From contig OZ252031.1 of assembly GCA_965247775.1 (NCBI GenBank), forward strand, positions 2,542,001-2,606,000: 64,000 nucleotides of DNA, in the 5' to 3' direction. Position numbers and translations under genes: made by a program. This document shows, in pieces, positions 17,871-28,363 of this stretch. Origin of the DNA: G965247775 sp965247775. GTDB taxonomy: Bacteria > Chloroflexota > Dehalococcoidia > Bin125. Position 1 is the stretch's first letter, and each line of letters begins with the position of its first letter. The notes beneath the pieces are model-generated. The model did not search any database, was not told where the DNA came from, and saw only the letters and a program-made list of their open reading frames with translations.

Positions 17871-18709
17871 GCCCCGGCCTGGGCCGACGATCGCGGGGCG
17901 AGCATGTAGATCACGGTGTAGCGGAGCTGCATGAGGTCGTGGCCGCTTGCGTCCTGGAGGACGATATCGAGGACGGCGTAGTGGTGGCCGTTGCGCTCGT
18001 AGCCGTCGACGACGCGGCCGCCACAGGTCAGCGCGCCGGGATGCGCCGGCGCGAGGTGCTGCAGGTGCAGCTGGGTCTGGATGGAGGAGCCATACCCATA
18101 CGTGTGGCGCAGGGTTTCCGTGCCGCGACGGGCGAGCCAGCCGGGGTGAAGGCGGGCGCCGGGGCCGTGCCAGATCGGGTCGGTGTCGGCGAGTTGGGCG
18201 TCCACGTAGGCCGAGGCTTCCGAGGGCGTGATCGGCAACGCGGCCGCCGGCAGGTCGCGGCCCAGCGGGAAGGCCTGGGGCCGGAGGGGCAGCCGTGGCC
18301 GGCGCGGCGGCTGCACCTCGATCGTCGCGGGGCGCTGCAGGTCGGCGTACCAGGGGGCGCGGCCGAGCCCGGCCCGGCCCAGGGCGCACTCTTCGGCGCT
18401 GTCGTCACGAACGCTGAGGCGCCAGGCGCCCGCGGCGTCCGCGGTGAGCTGCACGCCGATCTCGCGCCCGGCGTAGACGGGGCGGCGGAAGCGCAGGTCC
18501 GCCCAGCCGTCGTGGAGCCAGCGATCGCCGAGCGCCTCGCGGATCGCGGGCACGGTCCAGCCGACGATGTTGGGGGCGGGCACGAGGGCGGCTTCGAAGC
18601 CCTGTTCCCGCGCGCCGGCATCGTCATGGATGGGATTGCGCTCGGGAACGAACGTGTCCTCGGGGAGGAAGGCGGTCAAACGACGCTCACGTGTGCGCTC
18701 GATGCTCAT
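17867..18709 (-). CDS. MaoC-like double hot-dog dehydratase-family protein
   Basis: 280 residues. The first half carries ERNPIHDDAGAREQGFEAAL, resembling the hydratase-2 motif (D-x4-NP-x-H-x5-A), followed by RFRRPVYAGREIGVQL; the second half repeats a hot-dog-like pattern with AYVDAQLADTDPIWHG and LHPGWLARRGTETLRH. Probably acts on acyl-CoA or related thioesters, like other MaoC-domain proteins, but with only one plausible active-site motif. Convergent with RidA; divergent from the DHDPS-family gene. Confidence 0.8.
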   Translation of the reverse strand: MSIERTRERRLTAFLPEDTFVPERNPIHDDAGAREQGFEAALVPAPNIVGWTVPAIREALGDRWLHDGWADLRFRRPVYAGREIGVQLTADAAGAWRLSVRDDSAEECALGRAGLGRAPWYADLQRPATIEVQPPRRPRLPLRPQAFPLGRDLPAAALPITPSEASAYVDAQLADTDPIWHGPGARLHPGWLARRGTETLRHTYGYGSSIQTQLHLQHLAPAHPGALTCGGRVVDGYERNGHHYAVLDIVLQDASGHDLMQLRYTVIYMLAPRSSAQAGA

Positions 18710-18822
18710 GGTTCATCCAGGCCGCCCGGCGCAGCGGCACTCCCCAGCGGCCCTTACTATGCCCGATGCCGGGGAGCGCCGCCAGGGACCTGCGCGGCAG
18801 GCCGACGCGACGGGAGGCGACG

Positions 18823-19734
18823 ATGGCGCTCGACCTCAGCGGGCTGATGGTGGCCCAGGTGACGCCGTTCAGCGCGGGCGGGGCGGAGTTGGATCTGGAC
18901 TGGTTGCCGGCGCACTTGCGCTGGCTGGAGGGCCAGGGTGTCTCGGCGATCCTGACGCTGGGAACGAACGGTGAGGGGCCCTCGGTGGGGCTGGAGGAGC
19001 GGCGACAGGTAGTGGAGACGGTGGTGGCGCAGCGGGGCGGGATGGGCGTGGTGGCGGGGGCGGGCTGCGTCGCGCTGCCGGACACGATCCGCGCCGCCAA
19101 CGCAGCGCTCGAGGCCGGCGCCGATGCGGTGGCGCTGTTGCCCTCCTACTTCTACGGCAACGCCGACGCCGCCGGGCAGGTGGGCTACTTCAGCCGCGTG
19201 ATCGAGGCGCTGCCCCCGCAGGCGCGGGTCCTGCTCTACAACATTCCGCCGCGCACTCACATGGACATCGCCGACGAGGTGGTCTTGGCCCTGCTGGAGC
19301 TGCACGGGGATCAGCTGATCGGAATCAAGGATTCCTGCGGTGACGTGGAGCGCACGCGTCGCTACGTGGAGATCACCGCCGACGCGCCCTCCTTCGCGGT
19401 GCTGGCGGGCGCAGACCACGTACACGCCGAGCTGTACGCGGCGGGCTGCGTGGGAGGCGTCAGCGGCATGGGCAACGCGGTCCCGTCGCTGGCGCTCGCC
19501 ATCCAGGCAGCGTCCCGGGCGGGCCGGGACGCGGGTCGCGCCCAGCGGCAGCTCAACACGATCAAGGACATCGTGCTGAGTGTGGGGGCGGTGGGCGGGC
19601 TCAAGCGTCTGCTATCGGTCACGTCCGGACTGCCGACGCCCCATGCGCGGCCGCCGAACCGGGACCTGACGGAGGCGGAAGGGCGGGCCCTGGAGGACGC
19701 CGTGGCGAGCTACCTGATGGCGAAGCCGGCCTAG
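18823..19734 (+). CDS. Dihydrodipicolinate synthase/N-acetylneuraminate lyase family aldolase
   Basis: 303 residues, class I aldolase. Schiff-base Lys K169 in LIGIKDSCGD and the catalytic Tyr Y139 in LLYNIPPRT are in place, with the pyruvate-binding TLGTNGEGPSV motif. The third Gly-rich segment is CVGGVSGMGN. Without lysine-pathway neighbours the true substrate may be another 2-keto acid. GGGAGG precedes the ATG at 18823. An in-frame ATG at 18759 lies five bases after TACTAT and would add 21 basic residues; that alternative start is possible. Confidence 0.9.
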   Translation: MALDLSGLMVAQVTPFSAGGAELDLDWLPAHLRWLEGQGVSAILTLGTNGEGPSVGLEERRQVVETVVAQRGGMGVVAGAGCVALPDTIRAANAALEAGADAVALLPSYFYGNADAAGQVGYFSRVIEALPPQARVLLYNIPPRTHMDIADEVVLALLELHGDQLIGIKDSCGDVERTRRYVEITADAPSFAVLAGADHVHAELYAAGCVGGVSGMGNAVPSLALAIQAASRAGRDAGRAQRQLNTIKDIVLSVGAVGGLKRLLSVTSGLPTPHARPPNRDLTEAEGRALEDAVASYLMAKPA

Positions 19735-19777
19735 GTCCGGGCGGGGCAGGTCGCACGGATCAGGTGGGGTGCTGGCC

Positions 19778-19783
19778 TATACT
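19778..19783 (+). promoter_or_regulatory. -10 element (TATACT) upstream of the two-component operon
   Basis: A consensus-like TATACT lies about 150 bases before the response-regulator start. No -35 consensus is visible. It would give a long GC-rich leader of unknown function. Confidence 0.45.
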
Positions 19784-19934
19784 GCCTGCGGGGTGGCGAG
19801 GGCCGATCGCCGGGCGGATGCCCGGCGCGGCGCGCGTGCGCTCCGCCCGCTGCCGGGGTCGCCCGAGGGGGTGCCGGCGCGACGAGCGAGCGCGGGCGCC
19901 AGGCGAGCGGCAGCGCTGGTGCTTTGGGGGCGAG

Positions 19935-20604
<670 letters not shown>

Positions 20605-20618
<14 letters not shown>

Positions 20619-22158
20619 CGCGCGACTGCAGCCGGTACCGGCCGCGGCGCCGGCGGGCGAGCGACGGCGGCGGTGGCTGCGGCGACCGCACCTGCTGCAG
20701 TCGTTGCAGGGGCGCATCTACCTGACGCTGGGGGCGCTGATCCTGCTCACGCTCGCCATCGCGGGGGTCTCCTTCTTTTTCTTGCTGGGGGGCTACCAGG
20801 ACCGGCTGGCGGCGTCGACGCTGCGACAGGTGGGGGCGCCGGTCTATCTGTCGGTGGTGACCCCTCCGGGCTCCGACTTCCAGGCCTTCGAGGTGAGCCG
20901 GCAACTCGCCACCAGTCCCACGGCGGGCGGCAGCACCGTGGACCCGGACGTGCGGATCCTGTTCGTTGATGGGGCAGCGGAGGTGGTGAGCGAGGCGGGC
21001 GACGAGCCGCGCTTCGTCGGTCAGCGACTCAACGTGGACCTGAGCGAGGCGGGGGCGGGGCTGGACAGCTTCCAGGAGGGGACGCTGCGGGCCTCGGACG
21101 GCAGCCACCTGGACTACCTGGCGGCGGAGCTGTCGCCGGAGGCGAAGGATCGCTTCGGCGCGGAGTTCCTGCTCCTCGCCCTGCCCGTGGAGGACCGGCA
21201 GTCGGTGCTGGGCGACCTGACGCCACGGCTGTTCCTGGCGGGGGGCCTTGGGCTGGCGGCGGCGGTGGTGGTGGGGCTGCTGCTTTCGCGTTCGATCTAC
21301 CGGCCGCTGCAAGCGACGACGGCGGCGGCGCACAACGTGGCGCGGGGGCGCTTCGACCAGAAGGTGGCGGTGGAGGGGACGCGGGAGGCGCGGGCGCTGG
21401 CGGAGTCCTTCAACCAGATGACGGAGGAGGTGCAGCGCCAACAGTCGGCGCTGCGGGATTTCCTGGCCAACGCCTCCCACGATTTACAAACCCCCCTGAC
21501 CTCGATCAACGGCTTCTCCCAGGCCTTGCTGGACGGCACCGTGGACGACGGGGCGGCGCGGCAGAACGCCTACCGGATCATTGAGGAGGAGTCGCGGCGG
21601 CTGTTGCGGCTGGTGGAGGGGCTGTTGGATCTGTCGCGTATGGAGGCGGGGCAGGTGCGGGTGACGGTGCAGCGGGTGGCGGTGAACGAGGTCTTGCACA
21701 ACGTGGGGGAACTGTTCGCGTTGCGGGCGCAGGAACTGGACGTCCGCCTGGAGGCGATCGAGGCGGAGGGCCTGCCGGCGGTGCTGGGGGACGTCGATCG
21801 TTTGGAGCAGGTGCTGGCGAACCTGGTGGACAACGCGCTGCGCCACACGCCGCCTGGGGGCAACGTGGTCCTGAGCGCGCGCCGGGAGAGCCCGGCGAGC
21901 GTGGGGATCGCGGTGGCGGACACGGGGGGCGGGATCCCGGAGGCGGACGTCCCGCACCTGTTCGATCGCTACTTCCGGGCGGACCGGCCGGGCTCGGAGG
22001 GGGGGACCGGGCTGGGCTTGGCGATTGCGCGGGAATTGGTGCGCGCCCAGAAGGGCGAGATCCAGGTGGAGAGCCGGGAAGGGGTTGGAACGACGTTCCG
22101 GATCTTGCTGCGCGTCGCCCGGCCGGCGGCGCCGAGGACGCCCCAGGAGTTCGCGTGA
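20605..22158 (+). CDS. Sensor histidine kinase with HAMP domain
   Basis: 517 residues. TM1 about 40-62, an extracytoplasmic sensor of about 145 residues with no recognised fold, TM2 about 210-228, HAMP (230-282), HisKA with the phosphorylated H292 in LANASHDLQTPLTS, and HATPase_c with N box NLVDNALRHTPPGG, G1 DTGGGIPE and G2 GTGLGLAI. It is the partner of the regulator before it. The lipoprotein gene after it overlaps by four bases (GTGA), so all three form one operon and the lipoprotein may supply or modulate the signal. Confidence 0.96.
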
Positions 22159-23003
22159 TCGATCGACGGGGCCGACTGGGGCTGGCGATCGCGCTGAGCG
22201 CACTGGCGCTGGCCGCGTGCGGAGGCAGCGCCGAGCCGGACCCGGTGGAGCCGCCGGCAGCGGCCGAGCCGCCGCCGGCCAGCAGCGAGGTCGTCCAGGG
22301 CACACAGCCCGCGCCGGCGGCGACGCCGCCAGTGGAGGCCCAGCCGCCGGTGGAGGCCCAGCCGCCGGTGGAGGCCCAGCCGCCGGGGCCGGCGGGCGCG
22401 ATCGTGGAACTGGAGACGGCCGACCTGCCGGACGGATTCGATGTGATCCCGTTCTACGCGGACATCCCTGGACTGCTGCGGGAGTCGCCCGACCGGAAGC
22501 TGGCGGCGCTGGGCCTGCGGGCGGGCGTGCCGGAGATGTCGGGCGGACAAGGGTTCGCGAATCGGGAAACCGGCGAGCTGATCTTCATGGTGACGATCCG
22601 GCTGGACTCCGCGGAGCAGGCGGCCGCCGCGGTGGACGACATCGGCGAGCGGCCGGTAGCGGATGTGCTGTCGTTCGTGGAGCCCCGGGACACGCTGTTC
22701 GAGAGCGAACGCCAGCCGGATCCGGTGCTCGGGGAGGCCGCCGTGCACTACTACCTGCGCTACGGCGTGGAGACCGGCGATCGGCGCAGCCGCGACGTCA
22801 CCACGGATCTCGTGGTGTTCGCGGCGCAGGGGAGCGTGGTCTTCCTGCAGCGCTCGGTCAACGTCACGGGCGACGATCTCGATACGGGCGAGGTGGAGAC
22901 GCCCGTCGACGTACTGGCCTTGGGGGTGGTGGTCGAAGAGCGGATCCGCGAGGCCGTCCGAGCGCGGGAGCCGGCCGCGGGGACGGCGGCGGCGGGCTCG
23001 TGA
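22155..23003 (+). CDS. Lipoprotein with PVEAQPP repeats
   Basis: 282 residues, GTG start overlapping the kinase stop. Signal with lipobox ALAAC at about residue 22, then a Pro/Ala linker containing three exact 7-residue units PVEAQPP (21-base tandem repeats near 22330-22385), then a globular domain beginning IVELETADLPDGFDV. The domain contains GQGFANRETGELIFM and SVVFLQRSVNV; I do not recognise the family. Being in the two-component operon, it may sense the envelope or be the direct output. Location: outer face of the membrane. Confidence 0.88.
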   Translation: MIDRRGRLGLAIALSALALAACGGSAEPDPVEPPAAAEPPPASSEVVQGTQPAPAATPPVEAQPPVEAQPPVEAQPPGPAGAIVELETADLPDGFDVIPFYADIPGLLRESPDRKLAALGLRAGVPEMSGGQGFANRETGELIFMVTIRLDSAEQAAAAVDDIGERPVADVLSFVEPRDTLFESERQPDPVLGEAAVHYYLRYGVETGDRRSRDVTTDLVVFAAQGSVVFLQRSVNVTGDDLDTGEVETPVDVLALGVVVEERIREAVRAREPAAGTAAAGS

Positions 23004-23030
23004 GCGGGCGCTGCCGGGCGATGGGGCCGT

Positions 23031-25205
23031 CTAGGGGCTGGGCCAGGGACCCTGCCCGGCGCCCACGTGCACCCACAGCGGCTGCAGGTGGGGGACGAAC
23101 GTGAGCGTGCCGAGGGCCGGCGCCTGGGGGAAGAACCCCTGGTGCGCCGCCGCAGCCCCGTCCCAGGCGAAGAGGGCGTCGATGCGGAGGCCGGGGGAGG
23201 CGGCCACGTCGGCGGCGAGGGCGCTGGGACCGGTCCAGGCGCGGAGGTGCCAGCCGGGCGAGAGGCTGGGGGCAGCAAGGGGGGTCCGATCCTGACGCCA
23301 GTCGACCGGATCGGCACCAGTCAGATAGAGCCAGAGGCCGGCGCCGGCGCTGATTAGGGGAATGCGGAAGAGGGGATTGCCGGGGACGCCGATCTGCCAG
23401 TCCCGCCCGTCCCAGACGTAGAGGCGCTCGATGGCGGGGGGGAGGTCGGCGAGGACGGCGTCGCCGGGAGCCGTGGCGCCGACCCAGGGGACCAAGTTCC
23501 ATCCCGGCAGCAATGTGACGATATACGGCAGTGCGAGCGCGGCGGGGGGCGAGGCGGCCGAGGTCTGGCCCGCTTTGCTGGCAACGCCGACCAGGGTCAG
23601 GTGGGCCTGGGTTTCGGGGAGGGCGTCCCGTGCGATCTGGACGACGTAGGCGCCGCTTGCATCGGCGGTGGCGTTGCCGAGGGGGCCGTCGTCCACTTGC
23701 GCGAGGGCGACGTTGCTTCCGGGCCGGGCGTGCCCCTGGATACGATATGCCTTCTGGACCAGGTCGATGCCGTCGATGGTGGGGGGGAAAGGCGGCAGGC
23801 CGGCGATCGTCGCGAGGGCGAGGCCGAGGTTGAGGCGGCCGGCGCCGTCCCAGTCGGGCCAGGCGGCGTCGGGGAGATCGGTGGCGGTGTCCCGCAGGAG
23901 GTCCCGGATCCGGGCGGCGTCCGCGCCGGGCTCCCAGGAGCGGATGAGGGCCACGGTCCCCGTCACGAAGGAGGCCGAGAACGACGTCCCGCTGGCGGTG
24001 GTGTAGGCGGGCAGGGCGGAGCCAGCGAGGACGTCGGTGGTGGGGATGGTGACGCCCGGCGCGACGAGATCGACGCCGGGGCGGCGAGGAGAGAAGTCCG
24101 CGCGCTCGTTGGGGGTGCTGAGGGGGCCGTGGGCGCCCACGGCGATGATCTGGGGCAGAGCGGCCGGAAAGGCGACGTCAGCGCCACTGTTGCCCGCCGC
24201 GCCGACGATGACGACCCCGGCCCCTGCGGCCGCGGCGACCGCCGCCTGGGCCGCTTGCGACAGAACGGAGGCGGTGAGACTGACGTTGACGACGCCGGCC
24301 CCGTTGGCGACGGCGTAGTCCAGGGCGCTGATGAAGGAGGAGAAGAAGCCGTTCCCCTCCGGGTCCATGACCCGGACGGGCATGATGCGGACGTTCCAGG
24401 CCACGCCCGCGATGCCGACGCCGTCGTTGCCGCGAGCGGCGATGATGCCGGCGACGCGCGTGCCGTGGCCGACGGCGCCGTCGGCGACGCCGTCGCGATC
24501 CTGATCGCGGCCGTCGCCGGCGGCGGTGTCGCCGGGGCGCACGTCGGGATCGGCGTCCTGACCCGGGACGCCGACGGTATCGCCGGCGAAGTCGCCGACG
24601 AAGTCGAAGCCGTGGACATCGTCGATGTAGCCGTTGGCGTCGTCGTCGAGGCCGTTGTCGGGGATCTCGCCGGGATTGGTCCAGATATTGCCGGCGAGGT
24701 CGGGGTGGTCCAGGTCGATGGCGCCGTCGAGGAGGGCGACGACGACGCCCGGGCTACCGGTGGTGATCTCCCAGGCGGCGGGGGCGCCGACGAGATCCCA
24801 GTAGGGGGCCTGGTCCGGGTAGCCGGGGTCGTTGGGGATGAGTTCGGCGACGCGCAGCCGGGCGTTGGGCTCCGCGAAGCGCACGAGGCCGGCGGCGCGC
24901 AGCCGGGCGACGGCGGCGGCGACGTCGCCGTCGGCGGCGCGCAGGCGAGAGACGCCGCTGGCGGGGTAGTGCTCGATGAGGGCGAGGCCGAGCGGGGCGA
25001 GGGTGGTGGGGCTGGGGGGCTCGGGCGTCGTGAAGGCGGCGAGCACTTCACCGAGCGCGGGGGGCGCGGCGGCGGGGCCGGCAGGGGTGGCCGGACTGCC
25101 CGCCACGGGGGCGCTGGGGAGGCCGGCGATCAGCAGGGCGGCGGTCAGGAGGACGACGCTCAGCGCCGACGGCGCGCCACGACGCCGACGCTCTGGGGCG
25201 GACAT
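23031..25205 (-). CDS. Secreted subtilisin-like serine protease (S8)
   Basis: 724 residues from the ATG at 25205. Signal peptide (ALSVVLLTAALLIAGLP, cleaved near APVAG), an I9-like propeptide region, then the catalytic triad: Asp in VVVALLDGAIDLDHPDL, His in GHGTRVAGIIA, Ser in TASGTSFSASFVTGTVAL, with the oxyanion Asn in VGAAGNSGADV. A C-terminal region with LLPGWNLVPWVG repeats resembles cell-surface carbohydrate/protein-binding modules. Ca-binding DDDANGYIDD is present between Asp and His. A TACACT lies six bases before the ATG. Convergent with the lipoprotein gene. Confidence 0.94.
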   Translation of the reverse strand: MSAPERRRRGAPSALSVVLLTAALLIAGLPSAPVAGSPATPAGPAAAPPALGEVLAAFTTPEPPSPTTLAPLGLALIEHYPASGVSRLRAADGDVAAAVARLRAAGLVRFAEPNARLRVAELIPNDPGYPDQAPYWDLVGAPAAWEITTGSPGVVVALLDGAIDLDHPDLAGNIWTNPGEIPDNGLDDDANGYIDDVHGFDFVGDFAGDTVGVPGQDADPDVRPGDTAAGDGRDQDRDGVADGAVGHGTRVAGIIAARGNDGVGIAGVAWNVRIMPVRVMDPEGNGFFSSFISALDYAVANGAGVVNVSLTASVLSQAAQAAVAAAAGAGVVIVGAAGNSGADVAFPAALPQIIAVGAHGPLSTPNERADFSPRRPGVDLVAPGVTIPTTDVLAGSALPAYTTASGTSFSASFVTGTVALIRSWEPGADAARIRDLLRDTATDLPDAAWPDWDGAGRLNLGLALATIAGLPPFPPTIDGIDLVQKAYRIQGHARPGSNVALAQVDDGPLGNATADASGAYVVQIARDALPETQAHLTLVGVASKAGQTSAASPPAALALPYIVTLLPGWNLVPWVGATAPGDAVLADLPPAIERLYVWDGRDWQIGVPGNPLFRIPLISAGAGLWLYLTGADPVDWRQDRTPLAAPSLSPGWHLRAWTGPSALAADVAASPGLRIDALFAWDGAAAAHQGFFPQAPALGTLTFVPHLQPLWVHVGAGQGPWPSP

Positions 25206-25211
25206 AGCGAC

Positions 25212-25217
25212 AGTGTA
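25212..25217 (-). promoter_or_regulatory. -10 element (TACACT) of the subtilisin gene
   Basis: TACACT on the minus strand, exactly six bases before the ATG at 25205, with no ribosome site between: leaderless arrangement. Confidence 0.6.
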
Positions 25218-25280
25218 GGGACCGGTGGGGGCGGGCCGGCGGGGGCGGCGCGCATGGGAGGGGGCTGTCTGGGGGCCTCC

Positions 25281-25286
25281 TAAGAT
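25281..25286 (+). promoter_or_regulatory. -10 element (TAAGAT) of the PAP2 gene
   Basis: TAAGAT, then acgacg, then the ATG at 25293. Six-base gap and no Shine-Dalgarno, as in the other leaderless candidates. Together with the opposing box at 25212 it forms a divergent promoter pair within 90 bases. Confidence 0.6.
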
Positions 25287-25292
25287 ACGACG

Positions 25293-26357
25293 ATGAGCGT
25301 GGCTCAGGACCGGCCGGATCCGGCCCAGGCGGACTCCTGGCGGGCGGCATTGCGGGACGAGTGGCGGCATCCGCGCGAGCGGCGGGAGGCGGCCCGGCTC
25401 GCGGCCTGGGGGATCCTGGCCTACGGGCTGCTGGCCCCGGCGATCCGACTGACGGTGGGGTACGACGCGATCGGATTCCCGGTCACGCTGGCGGCGGCGC
25501 TGGCGGCGCTGCTGTGGGTGGCGCCACGGCAGGGGGAGTTCCGCACCTGGCTGTTCTACGTGGTGGCCCTCTACTTCTTCGCGCAGCTACGGGACGCCGC
25601 CGACGAGACGACGATCGCGGCCAGCACCGGATACGTGCTGGACTGGGAAAAGTGGCTGTTCGGGGGCACCACACCGTCGGCCTGGTTGCAGGCGCAGGTG
25701 GGGGGGGGCGAGGGGGATCCGGGCCCGGCGGCGTTCTTCTCCACGCTCATGCACTGGAGCTGGTTCTTCCTCCCCCACGCGGTGGTGGTGGGGACGTACT
25801 TCCTGGCGCGGCCGATGTTCTTCCGCGTGGCGGCGATCATGCTGGGCATCTTTTTTTCGGCGGTGGCGCTCTACTATCTGGTGCCAACGGTGCCGCCCTG
25901 GCTGGCGGAGCGGCAGGGAGACACGACGGGGATCCGCCGGATCATGGAGGACGTGGGACCGACGCTGTTCGGGCAAGCGGTGTGGGACGAACTGTTCACG
26001 CTGGCGTCGGAGCCGAACCCACGGGCGGCGATGCCGTCGCTGCACTTCGCGGCGGCGTGCCAGATCGGGCTGATCGGCTGGTTGCTGCACTCGCGCAAGC
26101 TGATGGGGTTGGCGGTGGTCTACAGCGCGGCGCTGGCGTTCGCCTTGATGTATCTGGGGGAGCATTACTTCGTGGACATCCTGGTGGGGGGGCTGCTGGC
26201 GGGGGCGTCGTTCTTGATCGTGGAGAGAGTCGTGGGCGGACCGGGGTGGGGGCGGCCCTGGCGGCTGGGGGGGTGGCGGCCGGCGCGCTGGCGGGCGCCG
26301 CGGCCGAAGGGGGGCGCGGTGGGACGGGCCGCGGCCGGGCGTCGTGAGGCGGGCTGA
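25293..26357 (+). CDS. PAP2-superfamily membrane protein (Aur1/Ipt1-like)
   Basis: 354 residues, about six membrane helices. The phosphatase/phosphotransferase motifs are C2 AAMPSLHFA and C3 YLGEHYFVDILVG, supplying the two catalytic histidines and the Asp; the arrangement resembles inositol-phosphorylceramide synthase-type PAP2 enzymes. It probably moves or removes a phospho-head group on a membrane lipid. The basic C-terminus is hydrophilic. The next gene begins within its stop codon (TGATG), so the two membrane proteins are translated together. Confidence 0.88.
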   Translation: MSVAQDRPDPAQADSWRAALRDEWRHPRERREAARLAAWGILAYGLLAPAIRLTVGYDAIGFPVTLAAALAALLWVAPRQGEFRTWLFYVVALYFFAQLRDAADETTIAASTGYVLDWEKWLFGGTTPSAWLQAQVGGGEGDPGPAAFFSTLMHWSWFFLPHAVVVGTYFLARPMFFRVAAIMLGIFFSAVALYYLVPTVPPWLAERQGDTTGIRRIMEDVGPTLFGQAVWDELFTLASEPNPRAAMPSLHFAAACQIGLIGWLLHSRKLMGLAVVYSAALAFALMYLGEHYFVDILVGGLLAGASFLIVERVVGGPGWGRPWRLGGWRPARWRAPRPKGGAVGRAAAGRREAG

Positions 26358-27439
26358 TGAGCGGGCTGCGCAGGGTCCTGCTGGCGAGGCCGACAGGAGC
26401 GGCGGTGAGCGTGGGGGTCAGCGTGGCCTTCGTGTTCTTCTTTCTGCGGGATACGGACTTCGGCGCGGTGGGGGACGCCTTCACCGAGGCGGATGTGCTG
26501 CTGATCCTGCTGGCGCTGGGTGCGTTCTTCGCGGGGACCTGGATGCGGGCCGTGCGCTGGCACTACCTGCTGCGCCCGGTGGTGGTGGCGGCGCCACACC
26601 GGCTGTACCCGATCATGGCCGTGGGCTACGCGAGCAACAACATCCTGCCCTTGCGCACGGGCGAGATCGTGCGGGCGCACACGCTACACCAGCAACTGGG
26701 GGTGAGCCGGGCGACGGGGTTGTCGAACGTTTTCCTGGAGCGGGTCTTCGACGGGCTGATGCTGACGATCTTCCTCTGCGTGGGGGTTGCGGCGAGCCTG
26801 GTGCACTTCGAGGGGATGGCGTACGCGGGCGACCTCTTGCTCGCGACGATGGCTTTCCTGGTGTTTGGGGTAACGGTGGCGTTCGGGGGGCTGTGCCTGA
26901 TCGCCAGCCGGCCCGCGCGGGCGGAGGCGGTGGTGGGGGGAGCCGTGCGGCGGTTGCCCGGGCTGGGCGAGCATGACGGGGCCTGGATCGGGACGCTGAT
27001 CGACGGGCTGCGGTCGGCGGGGGACCAGTCGCTCCTGACGGCCGCATTTTGGGCCAGCGCGATCGCCTGGGGACTGGAAGCGCTGATGTACTTCCTGGTG
27101 GGGGAGGCGTTCGGGCTGGACCAGCCCTTCCCGGTGTACCTGCTGATCGCTGGGGCGGCGAACGTGATCATCACGGCGCCCTCGACGAGCGGGGGGGTGG
27201 GCCCGTTCGAGTGGGCGGCGAAGGAGGTGCTGCTGGTGTATCTGGTGGCGGACAACGCGGAGGAGGTGGCGATCGCGTACGCGGCGTCGTTGCACGGGCT
27301 GGTGTTGATCCCGATCACTTTGGTGGGGCTGAGCTTCCTGTGGCTGTACCACGTGCCGCTGAGGCGGCTGGCGCGGGGCCAGGCGGAGCGGGCTGTGGGG
27401 GGCGATGGGGAGCCGCCGGTGGAACCGCAGCCGCGGTGA
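26357..27439 (+). CDS. Lysylphosphatidylglycerol synthase TM-region (UPF0104) family protein
   Basis: 360 residues with about eight membrane helices. Family hallmarks are the segment NILPLRTGEIVRAHTL, NVFLERVFDGLML and the late TAPSTSGGVGPFEWA motif, as in MprF flippase domains, YbhN and AglD-like proteins. It has no soluble aminoacyl-transfer domain, so it is likely a lipid flippase or a glycolipid-handling protein. It shares one base with the PAP2 gene, and a joint role in lipid remodelling is a reasonable inference. Confidence 0.88.
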   Translation: MSGLRRVLLARPTGAAVSVGVSVAFVFFFLRDTDFGAVGDAFTEADVLLILLALGAFFAGTWMRAVRWHYLLRPVVVAAPHRLYPIMAVGYASNNILPLRTGEIVRAHTLHQQLGVSRATGLSNVFLERVFDGLMLTIFLCVGVAASLVHFEGMAYAGDLLLATMAFLVFGVTVAFGGLCLIASRPARAEAVVGGAVRRLPGLGEHDGAWIGTLIDGLRSAGDQSLLTAAFWASAIAWGLEALMYFLVGEAFGLDQPFPVYLLIAGAANVIITAPSTSGGVGPFEWAAKEVLLVYLVADNAEEVAIAYAASLHGLVLIPITLVGLSFLWLYHVPLRRLARGQAERAVGGDGEPPVEPQPR

Positions 27440-27476
27440 GGCGCGCAGCCGGCCGCGGGCGCGGGTGTGCAGGGCG

Positions 27477-28340
27477 GTGGTCTTGCCAACGGTGAGGGCG
27501 GGGGCCATCCGGCTGTCCTATGAGGAGATGCGGAGCGACGCGGCGGGCGGCGTGTCGATGGAAGCGGGGGGAGGGCAAGGCCCGCCGCTGGTGCTGGTGG
27601 CGGGCGGGGTGATGGACATGGAGCAGTGGGAGGAGCAACGGGCGCTGGGGGGGGCACGGCGGCTGATCCGCTTCGACCAGCGGGGGACGGGGGAATCGGA
27701 CGGTCCGGCGGCGGGATACACGATCGAGCAGATGGCGGCGGACACGCTGGCGCTGGGGGAGGCGCTGGGGGCGACGCCGTGCGTGCTCTTCGGCAACTCC
27801 CTGGGGGGGCTGGTGGCGCTGGAGGCAGCGCTGCAGGCATTCGAGGCGCCGGGGGCGCCGCACGGCGCCCGGGTGCGGGGGCTGATCCTGGCGGCGACGT
27901 CGGCGGGGGTGTCGGGGACGCCGACGCCGGCGGCGGCGCAGACGGCGATGTTCCAGGCGGCGTCGCTGCCGCTGGAGGAGGCGGCGCGGGCGTTGCAGCC
28001 GTTGCTGTTCGAGACGGACCTGCCGAGGCGGCAGCCGCGGCTGCTGGAGCGGGCAGTGGCGAAGCGGCGGGCGCACACGGCGCCCCTCATCGCGACGATG
28101 GGGCCGTTGCAGTCGGCGGCGGCGTACGACCCGTTGCCGCGCCTGGGGGGCCTGACCTGCCCGACGCTGATCCTGCACGGGGAGGCGGACCGCCTGGTCC
28201 CCGTGGAGAACGCGCGCCTGCTGGGCGATCGGATTGCGGGGGCGCGGGTGGTGACGGTGGCGGGCGCGGGGCACGCGCTGGTGTTGGAGGCGGCGGCGCG
28301 GGTGAACGCCGAGGTGGCAGCGTTCCTTGTGGGGCTCTGA
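27477..28340 (+). CDS. Alpha/beta hydrolase
   Basis: About 287 residues. Nucleophile elbow GNSLGG, preceding LIRFDQRGTGESDG, acid in LHGEADRLVP and the His in AGAGHALV form a complete triad. A cap region lies between about residues 120 and 200. Start is uncertain: GTG codons at 27477 and 27492 and a TTG at 27483 are all possible, none with a clear ribosome site. Substrate unknown. Convergent with the small gene at 28364. Confidence 0.88.
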   Translation: MVLPTVRAGAIRLSYEEMRSDAAGGVSMEAGGGQGPPLVLVAGGVMDMEQWEEQRALGGARRLIRFDQRGTGESDGPAAGYTIEQMAADTLALGEALGATPCVLFGNSLGGLVALEAALQAFEAPGAPHGARVRGLILAATSAGVSGTPTPAAAQTAMFQAASLPLEEAARALQPLLFETDLPRRQPRLLERAVAKRRAHTAPLIATMGPLQSAAAYDPLPRLGGLTCPTLILHGEADRLVPVENARLLGDRIAGARVVTVAGAGHALVLEAAARVNAEVAAFLVGL

Positions 28341-28363
28341 GGGACGCGATCGCGGGGGCGCGG

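Noticed and set aside
23601..25283. Long plus-strand open frame (560 codons) opposite the subtilisin gene
   Set aside because: Low-complexity Gly/Ala/Asp/Glu composition typical of an antisense frame in GC-rich DNA; the minus strand has all subtilisin motifs.
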